A stretch of 34,002 nucleotides of DNA from Lentimicrobiaceae bacterium. GTDB taxonomy: Bacteria > Bacteroidota > Bacteroidia > Bacteroidales > WCHB1-69. How positions within the stretch are numbered: position 1 is the first letter of the stretch; each line of letters begins with the position of its first letter. The translations under genes were made by a program, and so were the position numbers. Below are positions 22,031-29,893 of the stretch, piece after piece. The stretch is from the NCBI GenBank assembly GCA_009787485.1, contig WQWP01000004.1:1-34002 (forward strand), given 5' to 3'. Under the pieces are notes generated by a model. The model was not told the DNA's origin. It did not search any database and saw only the letters and a program-made list of their open reading frames with translations.

Positions 22031-24877
22031 ATGATAAAAGACGATTTTACCATTAGACACATCGGTCCGCAAGGCGCGGAAATTGAAAAAATGTTGCACA
22101 CCTGCGGCGTAAAAACTTTAGACGAGTTAATTGAAAAAACAGTTCCGGCTGCCATTCGCCTGCCTGAAAAACTGCCGCTTCCGGATGGTTTGCCCGAAGG
22201 CGAGTACCTGCAAACAGTAAAATCAATACTGTTGAAAAACAAACTGTATAAATCCTATATCGGTATGGGATACTACAATACGTTTACGCCTGCCGTGATT
22301 TTGCGCAATATTTTTGAAAATCCGGGCTGGTACACTTCCTACACGCCCTATCAAGCCGAAATTTCGCAAGGGCGACTCGAAGCGCTGCTCAATTATCAAA
22401 CCATGATTATGGAGCTGACTGCCATGCCGCTCTCAAACGCCTCGTTGTTGGATGAAGCTTCTGCTGCCGGCGAAATGATGCTGATGTTTTACAACAGCCG
22501 CAGCCGCGATGCCATGAAAAACAATGTGTGCAAGTTTTTTGTACCGGAAGACGTGTTTCCGCAAACGCTAGGCGTGCTCAAAACAAACGCCGCTCCGCAA
22601 GGGATTGAAATCGTGGTGGGTAACACAGAAAAAACAGCACTTGACACTACCTTCTTCGGCGCTATGGTGCAATACCCAAACAGCTGGGGCGAGGTACACA
22701 ACTACAAACAGTTTACTGCCAACGCACAGGCAAAAGGCATTTTTGTAGGCGTTGCCGCCGATTTGTTGGCGCTCACTGTTTTGACGCCTCCGGGAGAGTG
22801 GGGCGCCGACTGTGTCATCGGTTCTACACAACGTTTAGGTCTTCCTATGGGATTTGGCGGTCCTTCTGCCGGCTATTTAGCTTGCAAAGAAGATTTTAAA
22901 CGCCAGCTTCCGGGTCGTATTATCGGAGTAACGGTGGATGCGCAAGAGAACCGCGCCGTGCGTATGGCATTGCAAACCCGCGAGCAACACATTAAACGCG
23001 AACGCGCTACATCTAACATTTGCACAGCTTCGGCATTGGTAGCCATTATGTCCGGTTTTTACGGTATGTGGCACGGCGCCCAGGGATTGCGTAATAAAGC
23101 GCTCAAAATCAATGTGCTTGCAGGTGTGTTAGCCAAAGAAGCTGAAAAATACGGATACAAACAACACAACAAAACATTTTTCGATACTTTGTGTTTTGAA
23201 GCGCTCAACGGGGTTACCGCAGAAGATGTTAAAAAAGTAGCCCTGGCACACGAAGTGAACTTCTATTACTGGTGCGAAACCTGTTTCTCTTTGTCTTTAG
23301 ATGAAACCGTAAAATTGGAAGATGTAAACTTCATCTTGTCTATTTTGGCAAAAGCTGCCGGCAAAGAGTTTGCGCCGTTTGTTTGTCAGCCGCATATTCC
23401 TCAATTGAATATTCCCAAAGATTTGCAACGCACTTCCGCCTTCATGCAGCAAGATATTTTCACCCAATATCAATCCGAAACAGAGATGATGCGCTACATG
23501 AAAAAATTAGAAGTGAAAGACTTATCACTCAATCGCGCAATGATTCCGCTCGGCTCTTGCACTATGAAGTTGAATGCGGCAGCGGAAATGATGCCGTTAA
23601 GTTGGGCAGAAGCAGGCGCATTGCACCCGTTTGCACCGGAAGACCAAACTATAGGATATTTGGAAATGATTCGGGAAATGGATCTGTGGCTGCAAGTGAT
23701 TACCGGTTTCAAAGCCTTTTCGTTCCAGCCCAATTCGGGGGCAGCAGGCGAGTACGCCGGCTTGATGGTGATTCGCAATTATCACATTGACAAGGGCGAA
23801 GCACATCGAAATGTCTGCTTAATTCCGGCATCGGCGCACGGCACCAACCCGGCATCGGCAGCCAAAGCCGGCTTAGAGATTGTGGTCGTAAAATCAACCG
23901 CCGGCGGCGAAATTGATGTGGAAGATTTACGCGCCAAAGCCGAGCAGCATAGAGCTGATTTGTCGTGCATTATGATTACCTACCCTTCTACGCACGGCGT
24001 GTTTGAGGAAGCAATTCTGGAAATCATCAAAATTATTCACGATAACGGCGGTTTAGTGTATATGGATGGCGCAAATATGAATGCGCAGGTGGGTTTGGCC
24101 TCTCCGGGCGCCATGGGCGCAGATGTGTGCCACTTAAATCTGCACAAAACCTTTGCAATGCCGCATGGCGGAGGAGGTCCGGGCATGGGGCCTGTTGGGG
24201 TTGCCGATTATTTAACAGATTACTTGCCAAACCACGAACTCTATAAAGTGGGCGGAGAGAAGGGCTGTCAAATTGCAGCATCGCCCTACGGAAGCGCCTT
24301 CTTATTGCCAATTACTTACGGCTATCTGAAAATGCTGGGCGGAAACGGTTTAACCGAAGCCACCAAGATGGCAATGCTCAACGCCAACTACATGGTAGCT
24401 CGCCTGAAAGACCACTATAAAATCATGTACCTCGGCACACACGGACGTTGCGCCCACGAGTTTATTCTCGATTGTAACGAGTTTGACCGCTCTGCCGGCG
24501 TGCAAGTGATTGATATTGCCAAACGCTTGATGGACTACGGGTTTCACGCACCCACGGTAGCCTTCCCTATTCACGGCACGCTCATGGTAGAGCCTACCGA
24601 AAGTGAACCGTTGTGCGAAATTGACCGTTTATGCGATGCTTTCATCTCCATTCGCGAAGAGATTCGTGAAATTGAAGAGGGCAGGGCCGACAAAACCAAC
24701 AACGTGATTAAAAACGCGCCACACACAGCCAAGGTGGTTTGCGCCAATGAATGGAACAGACCTTATTCCCGCGAAAAAGCAGCCTACCCGATGCCGCACG
24801 ATGATAAATACTGGCCAATGGTGGGAAAAGTAAATGATGCGCACGGGGATAGAAATTTGCAGTGTTGTGTAGGGTAA
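22031..24877 (+). CDS. gcvP: Glycine dehydrogenase (decarboxylating), P-protein
   Basis: The P-protein of the glycine cleavage system decarboxylates glycine with pyridoxal phosphate and passes the aminomethyl group to lipoyl H-protein. The 948-residue chain is the fused single-subunit form. The N-terminal half opens with FTIRHIGPQGAEIEKML and has YTPYQAEISQGRLEALLNYQ and GSTQRLGLPMGFGGPSAGY; the C-terminal half has IPLGSCTMKLNAAAEM, ASAHGTNPASA and HLNLHKTFAMPHGGGGPGMG, where Lys706 should bind the cofactor. GcvH and GcvT are not in the window. Codon use is more GC-rich than that of the surface-protein genes nearby, as for a highly expressed gene. Confidence 0.97.
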   Translation: MIKDDFTIRHIGPQGAEIEKMLHTCGVKTLDELIEKTVPAAIRLPEKLPLPDGLPEGEYLQTVKSILLKNKLYKSYIGMGYYNTFTPAVILRNIFENPGWYTSYTPYQAEISQGRLEALLNYQTMIMELTAMPLSNASLLDEASAAGEMMLMFYNSRSRDAMKNNVCKFFVPEDVFPQTLGVLKTNAAPQGIEIVVGNTEKTALDTTFFGAMVQYPNSWGEVHNYKQFTANAQAKGIFVGVAADLLALTVLTPPGEWGADCVIGSTQRLGLPMGFGGPSAGYLACKEDFKRQLPGRIIGVTVDAQENRAVRMALQTREQHIKRERATSNICTASALVAIMSGFYGMWHGAQGLRNKALKINVLAGVLAKEAEKYGYKQHNKTFFDTLCFEALNGVTAEDVKKVALAHEVNFYYWCETCFSLSLDETVKLEDVNFILSILAKAAGKEFAPFVCQPHIPQLNIPKDLQRTSAFMQQDIFTQYQSETEMMRYMKKLEVKDLSLNRAMIPLGSCTMKLNAAAEMMPLSWAEAGALHPFAPEDQTIGYLEMIREMDLWLQVITGFKAFSFQPNSGAAGEYAGLMVIRNYHIDKGEAHRNVCLIPASAHGTNPASAAKAGLEIVVVKSTAGGEIDVEDLRAKAEQHRADLSCIMITYPSTHGVFEEAILEIIKIIHDNGGLVYMDGANMNAQVGLASPGAMGADVCHLNLHKTFAMPHGGGGPGMGPVGVADYLTDYLPNHELYKVGGEKGCQIAASPYGSAFLLPITYGYLKMLGGNGLTEATKMAMLNANYMVARLKDHYKIMYLGTHGRCAHEFILDCNEFDRSAGVQVIDIAKRLMDYGFHAPTVAFPIHGTLMVEPTESEPLCEIDRLCDAFISIREEIREIEEGRADKTNNVIKNAPHTAKVVCANEWNRPYSREKAAYPMPHDDKYWPMVGKVNDAHGDRNLQCCVG

Positions 24878-24925
24878 TAGGCTCGCAAAGGCGCAAAGAA
24901 AAAAAACTTCGTGTCTTTACTAACC

Positions 24926-25093
24926 CATTGCCGTCAGCTTCATTGCCGTCAGTTTTAACTGACGGAACAAATAGAAAATAAGCAAAAAATGGCTTTAGCC
25001 AAAATCATTATTAATTTTTGGCTAAAGCCATTTTATCCTTTCCTTTCAATCCGTCGGCTGAAGCCGACGGCAATGAGAGCCGACGGCAATGAG
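24926..25093. repeat. Compound nested inverted-repeat element
   Basis: The 236-base stretch from the gcvP stop to 25113 holds no gene. It begins with GCAAAGGCGCAAAGA, another dispersed intergenic repeat type. The 168-bp element has at its left end two tandem copies of CATTGCCGTCAG (24926, 24941), the second running into the palindrome CCGTCAGTTTTAACTGACGG. In the middle are 19-bp perfect arms (24986-25004 and 25016-25034, AAAATGGCTTTAGCCAAAA and its complement) around an 11-base loop. At the right end is CCGTCGGCTGAAGCCGACGG and two tandem copies of AGCCGACGGCAATGAG (25062, 25078). The ends are mutually inverted (CATTGCCGTC). It looks like a small non-autonomous mobile or extragenic palindromic element and could also end transcription of gcvP. 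Confidence 0.85.
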
Positions 25094-25113
25094 TGTTAAT
25101 GAGATAGAGTGTT

Positions 25114-25221
25114 TCACCGCTGTATCACCATCTTTTGCGTTAGCACTGCGCCATCTTTCAGGATGATCACCACAAAATGCAGGCCTGTGGCGGAAGTGGG
25201 TAGTTGAATGGTATGGGAAGG
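25114..25221 (-). pseudogene. Orphan T9SS sorting-domain tail
   Basis: Reading the minus strand straight on after the TAA of the lipoprotein gene, the same frame continues PSHTIQLPTSATGLHF, then VVIILKDGAVLTQKMVIQR and TGA. This is the complete last third of a T9SS type A sorting domain with no body of its own. Either it is debris of a deleted secreted-protein gene, or it could be reached by stop-codon readthrough. It resembles the remnant at 18482. Confidence 0.75.
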
Positions 25222-25545
25222 TTATTTGCAATAAGTTTCTCCCAATTTTATCACTTCATAGAGTTCTTCACACTCTTCACCAGAACACAATACGATGATG
25301 CCTGCACATCCATAATAAGTAATCTTGTCGGTATATGTGTTTGGCCCAAAAATATACCCTTCTCTTTTACCTTTGCCAAGTTTACTAAAAACGGCTTCTG
25401 TAATACAAGTGCTTTCCGGTAGATCCAAATCTTGAAGCCACCTTATTTCTGTAAATGGGTCAGATACATGACAGTGTGGATCTTTATGACACGAGATTAA
25501 AAGAATTGCTATGCCAATAGTGATTAAATATAATGTTCGCTTCAT
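25222..25545 (-). CDS. Small putative lipoprotein
   Basis: A 107-residue protein with signal peptide and lipobox (IAILLISCHKDP, Cys at residue 19), so probably anchored in a membrane. The mature part has six cysteines and the segment DPFTEIRWLQDLDLPESTC, a pattern I have seen in short Bacteroidota lipoproteins of unknown function (form: Asp-Pro, Trp-Leu, a small body, paired cysteines). It lies 68 bases downstream of the T9SS gene on the same strand and is followed in frame, after its TAA, by an orphan sorting-domain tail. No function can be assigned. Confidence 0.65.
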   Translation of the reverse strand: MKRTLYLITIGIAILLISCHKDPHCHVSDPFTEIRWLQDLDLPESTCITEAVFSKLGKGKREGYIFGPNTYTDKITYYGCAGIIVLCSGEECEELYEVIKLGETYCK

Positions 25546-25613
25546 AATTATAATGGAAGGTTTTAAAAGTTAGTTTTTAACATTTGAAAATTATGGCAAA
25601 ATAATAAAATATT

Positions 25614-27188
25614 TTATTCAATAATGATTTTTTTTGTCGCAATATGGTTTCCCATGGATAGTTTTACAAAATAGACTCCGGTGAGTAAATTAGAATGATT
25701 GACGTTGATTTTGTGGGCATTGCAATGTTCAATTCCGGAAATAAGTTTGCCTGATGAGTTAAAAATTTGAATTGAAAAAGGTTTCATTTCTTTCGCATGC
25801 ACTATTTCTATGGTAAAGTTTCCAATATTAGGATTTGGATAAACAGTAAAATCAAATTTATGATGGGATACCTCTGCAACCGAATAATAAATTTCATGAT
25901 CGAAATTTTCCGAATCAGCGTTTCCCGGATCATTCACAGGTGTTAATGATCTACAATGCTGAACATAAATATTATAAGAGTTTGAAATTTCGTCGTCAGG
26001 TGATGAAAAAGTAATATATGCACTATATCTCCCGCTACTGACCCCATAAACCGGCCATACGGTAACAGTATTCCCAACAACATTACCACTTCCGCTATAA
26101 ACAAGACTTCCTGTAAGATATGTAAAAATTTTTACAGAATAATGAGTTGCACCGGTAAGTTCGAACGTTAAACCCTCATCTATACAGGCAATATTTGTCC
26201 ACGCTACCAAATTAATGCCATCAGGAAGTTCAACACAATTAAAATTTTCGATTCTTGCCTGAAACTGACTACCTTCCTGCGCCTGAAAACCCGGCTTTAA
26301 ACTGATACTATTTCCTGCTATATACGTAACATCTGCACCTTGTTGAATGACACCGGTTGACTCAATGGTATGAGCTGCTTTATAAATGAACGAACCGGAA
26401 GATATATTCCAGTTGAAAACCAAATTTAATGCAGGGCAAGCATCAATACCATCCCAAACAGATACACCTGTTTCATTTGGGTCAAGGCGCCCTTGTAAGC
26501 GTTTATCTACCTCCCACGACCTAAAAAGTTTGCCATAGTTTGAGCTATGTTTACCAGGATCCTTACACTCGTAACTCTTACATTTATTACCTTGACGGTG
26601 AAATTGTCCGATAATACGTTTTTGGGCATTAAAAAGTGGCGATCCCAAGCTTGCGCCATATCCGTGTCCATTCTCTGTAGCAATCCAATTAATTTTGTAA
26701 TAGTTTGAAGCATCGTATTGGTAGCAATCTGAAGTTTGAGGCGTCATATCAAAAGTGGAGATTCTTTTTTCGCCTGTTATACGGCAATAAATACTAACTC
26801 CTCCGGCACTTTGGTTTTCATTTCTGTCCCATCCTGCAAAATATGGACGAAATGTTGCTCGAGGCCTTTTTGACAATTCCAATAATACATAATGTGTATG
26901 TTCAGCGACAATAGGTGCGCTAGCTCCGCTAATAGATTGAGTGAGTGAAACGCTACCCGAATTGCAAAAAGGTTTTTCAGTATTAAAATAAACAATTATA
27001 TTGTTTGCATTGCAACTCCCACAAGGTCCAAGCATATCAGAATTACAAACACATTCACAATTTGTTAATATATACATACCGGCATTTCCCGTTGTGTTCC
27101 AAGTATTGGAGGAACTCTCCTGTTCAAATTGCGCATTCACTCCCATAAAGAGCGCGCCCAAAAAAGTTAATAATAAGATTTTTTTCAT
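25614..27188 (-). CDS. T9SS-secreted trypsin-fold protein lacking catalytic residues
   Basis: A 524-residue chimera. Residues 1-19 are a signal peptide. Residues 20-40 (TWNTTGNAG) match the leader of the gene at 16748. A short Cys-rich link (CECVCNSDMLGPCGSC) follows. Residues about 62-230 resemble the C-terminal two thirds of a Bacteroidota trypsin-like protease (YFAGWDRNENQ, GSPLFNAQKRIIGQFH, NYGKLFRSWE). The N-terminal part with the catalytic TAAHC is absent, the catalytic Asp position appears to be His (HTHYVLLEL), and the serine of GGSSGSPLF is Leu (GASLGSPLF; TTG against Ser TCG). Residues about 255-330 are a coat-hanger-like stack (IAGNSISLKPGFQAQEGSQF). The end, FTVYPNPNIGNFTIEI onward, is a sorting domain. 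It is probably a binding or relic protein. Confidence 0.75.
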   Translation of the reverse strand: MKKILLLTFLGALFMGVNAQFEQESSSNTWNTTGNAGMYILTNCECVCNSDMLGPCGSCNANNIIVYFNTEKPFCNSGSVSLTQSISGASAPIVAEHTHYVLLELSKRPRATFRPYFAGWDRNENQSAGGVSIYCRITGEKRISTFDMTPQTSDCYQYDASNYYKINWIATENGHGYGASLGSPLFNAQKRIIGQFHRQGNKCKSYECKDPGKHSSNYGKLFRSWEVDKRLQGRLDPNETGVSVWDGIDACPALNLVFNWNISSGSFIYKAAHTIESTGVIQQGADVTYIAGNSISLKPGFQAQEGSQFQARIENFNCVELPDGINLVAWTNIACIDEGLTFELTGATHYSVKIFTYLTGSLVYSGSGNVVGNTVTVWPVYGVSSGRYSAYITFSSPDDEISNSYNIYVQHCRSLTPVNDPGNADSENFDHEIYYSVAEVSHHKFDFTVYPNPNIGNFTIEIVHAKEMKPFSIQIFNSSGKLISGIEHCNAHKINVNHSNLLTGVYFVKLSMGNHIATKKIIIE

Positions 27189-27303
27189 TGATTTTTTTTT
27201 AATTGTTGAAAATGTTTAATAAATGCTCGTTTTTTAAGAACAGGCAAAACTTGTCATCCTTTCTCCATCAGCCCCCGGATGGGTTATATTCAACAATAAA
27301 AAA

Positions 27304-27459
27304 ACGTGGGACTGTAACTTTATTCGGTTCCGAGGTCTTCAACTACCTTTACCACAAATAAGTAGCCCACGTCAAAAAAGACGTGAGCATTAACTACTTA
27401 TTCCTGTGGCTTGGAAATTGTTGAAGTTTCGGAACCCAGAATAAAAGCTAACGCTTTTT
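27304..27459 (-). ncRNA. Structured RNA or attenuator candidate
   Basis: Within the 554-base gene-free gap 27189-27742 a single long imperfect hairpin is built from nested helices, each in register: 27318-27325 with 27439-27447, 27326-27333 with 27429-27436 (GGTTCCGA/TCGGAACC), 27337-27343 with 27420-27426, 27352-27356 with 27405-27409, 27357-27365 with 27394-27402 (AATAAGTAG/CTACTTATT), and a tip CACGTC-AAAAAA-GACGTG. On the minus strand CCCACGT is followed by seven T residues and could pair with GACGTGGG from the tip, an alternative terminator upstream of the T9SS gene at 27188. On the plus strand AAAAGC-TAAC-GCTTTTT would be the terminator. Strand and class are therefore uncertain. The remainder of the gap shows only a CCATC/GATGG hairpin near 27265-27283. 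Confidence 0.55.
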
Positions 27460-27662
27460 CTAACTATGTTTTTAAAGTGCTATGTTGCACATTTTTTTAT
27501 GTCATAATGATAATTTTTGTTAATATTTGGGTGAAAAGATATTAAAAAAATCAGGATATGATTTTTTGACACAATTCGGGGCTAAATCTTTTTTTTCCCA
27601 GCACAAGAAAAAAAGTTTTAACCTACAGTTAGATATTTGTACGGTATATTGAATGTTTTTCA

Positions 27663-27670
27663 TATTTTTG
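27663..27670 (+). promoter_or_regulatory. -7 promoter element of the DUF4143 ATPase gene
   Basis: TATTTTTG followed by CC matches the Bacteroidota -7 consensus. A TTTG at 27636-27639 lies 23 bases upstream as a possible -33 element. The ATG is at 27743. Confidence 0.55.
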
Positions 27671-27742
27671 CCAAAATTTTCATATACAACATCTGAAAAT
27701 AAACAAATCTATATGTTATAAAATATAAATACATCAAATTTC

Positions 27743-28990
27743 ATGGAATCGTATATCGTAATAGAAGAATTTATTAAGAAAAAAACTCTTATTGAACGTT
27801 CTGATTATACCAAAAAAATTACTCCATTTATTGATAAGAATATAATAAAGGTATTAACCGGGCAGCGCCGTGTAGGAAAAAGCTACATTTTGTTTCAATT
27901 AATCTTAGAAATAAAAAAACAAAATCTTAATGCTAATGTGATCTATATCAGCAAAGAGTTAAAACCGTTTGAACACATTGTAAACGATAACTTGCTATAT
28001 GAATTTGTACAGTCAAATCTAAAATCAAATGCAAAAAACTACTTATTTGTTGATGAGGTTCAAGATATTGTAAATTTTGAAAAAGCCTTGCGAAGTTTGC
28101 TTGCCGAAAACGTTTGTGATATTTTTATTACAGGAAGTAATGCTAAATTGCTTTCGGGCGAATTGGCAACTTATTTGTCCGGGAGATATGTTGAATTTGC
28201 CATTCATCCATTAAGTTACAATGAATTTTTAGATTTTTTCTCTCTTGAAAACAATTCTGAAACCCTCAACAAATATATTGCTGTTGGTGGAATGCCTTAT
28301 ATAAAAACTATAGGATTGGACGAAAACCAAGTATATGAATATCTTAAAAATGTGTATGCCAGCATTCTTTTGCGCGATGTTGTAGCAAGAGAAAATATTC
28401 GCAATGTAAGGTTTTTAGAAAATTTAGTAGAATTTTTGGCCGATAATATTGGTAGTTTGTTTTCCGCTTCAAATATCAGTAAGTATTTAAAATCTCAACA
28501 AATATTATTAACTCCGCAAGTGGTTCTCAGTTACATAAAATCGCTTTGCAATGCTTTTTTTATTCACAAAGTAAGCAGATACGATATTAAAGGGAAACAA
28601 CTTTTTGAATACGGTGAGAAATATTATTTTGAAGATATTGGTTTGCGAAATGCAATCAGGGGCTTTAACAGAGCCTCCGATATTGGAAAAATTATAGAAA
28701 ACTTGGTGTATAATCATTTACAGCAATTGGGCTATACGATTAATGTAGGACAGATGGACAGTGCGGAAATTGACTTTATTGCCGAACAAAATGGCAAACA
28801 AATTTACATTCAGGTAGCTTACTTACTCAACGATGAACAAACAAAAAAACGAGAATTTGGTAATTTGTTGAAAATAAACAATAACTACCGAAAATACGTG
28901 GTTACTCTAGACGAATACAACAATAGCAGCAATTACGAAGGCATTGAGCATATTCACCTTCGCCAATTTTTGACAAAAACAGAGTTATAA
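27743..28990 (+). CDS. AAA-family ATPase with DUF4143 domain
   Basis: A 415-residue cytoplasmic protein of a family that is abundant and often repeated in Bacteroidota. The ATPase part has Walker A LTGQRRVGKSYILFQ around residue 39, Walker B YLFVDEVQD around residue 95, and sensor segment FITGSNAKLLSGELATYLSGR. The middle has VGGMPYI and the LRDVVARENIRN helix region. The C-terminal DUF4143 part ends with the nuclease-like motif SAEIDFIAEQNGKQIYIQVAY, where the Asp and the QVA position resemble the PD-(D/E)XK arrangement. The cellular role is not known; mobile-element or toxin-type functions have been suggested for the family. It is more AT-rich than housekeeping genes here and stands alone, consistent with transfer. 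Confidence 0.88.
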   Translation: MESYIVIEEFIKKKTLIERSDYTKKITPFIDKNIIKVLTGQRRVGKSYILFQLILEIKKQNLNANVIYISKELKPFEHIVNDNLLYEFVQSNLKSNAKNYLFVDEVQDIVNFEKALRSLLAENVCDIFITGSNAKLLSGELATYLSGRYVEFAIHPLSYNEFLDFFSLENNSETLNKYIAVGGMPYIKTIGLDENQVYEYLKNVYASILLRDVVARENIRNVRFLENLVEFLADNIGSLFSASNISKYLKSQQILLTPQVVLSYIKSLCNAFFIHKVSRYDIKGKQLFEYGEKYYFEDIGLRNAIRGFNRASDIGKIIENLVYNHLQQLGYTINVGQMDSAEIDFIAEQNGKQIYIQVAYLLNDEQTKKREFGNLLKINNNYRKYVVTLDEYNNSSNYEGIEHIHLRQFLTKTEL

Positions 28991-28998
28991 TCCATTAC

Positions 28999-29026
28999 TT
29001 GGTGAAGAAATAATTTATTACTTTCG
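28999..29026 (+). promoter_or_regulatory. Promoter of the glycosyltransferase gene
   Basis: TTG at 28999-29001, a 17-base spacer and TACTTTCG at 29019-29026 followed by C. This fits the Bacteroidota -33/-7 layout with the TAnnTTCG variant. The ATG is 44 bases downstream. Confidence 0.55.
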
Positions 29027-29069
29027 CGCTTAAAAGTTGAACTTAAAAATCTAACACCCAACCATTCTT

Positions 29070-29858
29070 ATGCACCCCATCACCGGCATCATCATTACGC
29101 TAAACGAAGAAAAAAACATCACAGATGCTGTTCTTTCTTTGCAACAGATTTGTAATGAGATAATTGTTGTGGATTCGTGTAGCCATGATAACACCCGCGA
29201 AATGGCAGAAAAAGCAGGTGCAAAAGTTTATGTTCAACACTATTTGGGAGATGGAATCCAAAAAAATATCGGACTGCAATTTGCCACAAACAGATGGATT
29301 TTCTGTATGGATGCCGATGAACGATTAACGCCGGAATTGGTTGCCGCCATCAATGCCATTGACTTGGCCAACACACAATATTGGGGTTTTGCCGTGAAAC
29401 GGCGTAACTATATTGGAAGTCGCTGGGTTCGTTGCTGCGGTTGGTATCCCGATTATGTGGTCAGACTATTCCGACACGACAAATTGCGATTTGCTGAGGT
29501 AAAGCAACATGCAACGGTTCCTGCAAAAAACACCTGCAAATTGCCGGCAGATATGATGCACTATACCTATCATAATATTGGAGAGCTTTTCTCTAAACCC
29601 GCCCGCAATTTTTCAACTCGCAGCGCCAAAATAATGTTCCTGAATGGTAAAAAAACTAACGTTTTCTCACCTGTTCTTCATGGTTTTTGGGCTTTTTTCA
29701 GTAATTATTTCTTCAAAAAAGGAATACTGGGTGGTATAGATGGATTGACCCTCTCCATTGCCATCGCTTGCAACTCCTACTTAAAATATGCAAAATTGCT
29801 TGAATATCAACGAGATTCTGAAGTCAGAAACAAAGAAAATTTTGAAAAAGTTTGGTAA
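29070..29858 (+). CDS. Family 2 glycosyltransferase (LPS core type)
   Basis: A 262-residue GT-A fold enzyme that likely adds a hexose to the lipopolysaccharide core. The N-terminus ITGIIITLNEEKNITDAV is the nucleotide-sugar binding strand and loop, IIVVDSCSHDNTREMA follows, and CMDADERLTPELV carries the metal-binding DxD motif. The middle CCGWYPDYVVRLFRHDKLRF and the HATVPAK segment resemble the WaaE/KdtX-type glucosyltransferases. The end is hydrophobic (HGFWAFFSNYFFKKGI), suggesting contact with the inner membrane. The acceptor is not known from sequence. The next gene starts 35 bases downstream. Confidence 0.85.
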   Translation: MHPITGIIITLNEEKNITDAVLSLQQICNEIIVVDSCSHDNTREMAEKAGAKVYVQHYLGDGIQKNIGLQFATNRWIFCMDADERLTPELVAAINAIDLANTQYWGFAVKRRNYIGSRWVRCCGWYPDYVVRLFRHDKLRFAEVKQHATVPAKNTCKLPADMMHYTYHNIGELFSKPARNFSTRSAKIMFLNGKKTNVFSPVLHGFWAFFSNYFFKKGILGGIDGLTLSIAIACNSYLKYAKLLEYQRDSEVRNKENFEKVW

Positions 29859-29893
29859 CTTAAATGATTATTCACCTATAAATTATTATTATT

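Noticed and set aside
22031-22060. A glycine riboswitch before gcvP
   Set aside because: The leader after the promoter box is only about 50 bases and has none of the conserved glycine aptamer stems.
23383-23790. A 135-codon frame inside gcvP
   Set aside because: It is a shifted shadow of the highly conserved P-protein frame in GC-rich codons.
27318-27447. CRISPR repeats, because GTTCCGA and its complement bracket the region
   Set aside because: There are only two arms in inverted, not direct, orientation, with helices in register between them and no regular spacers.
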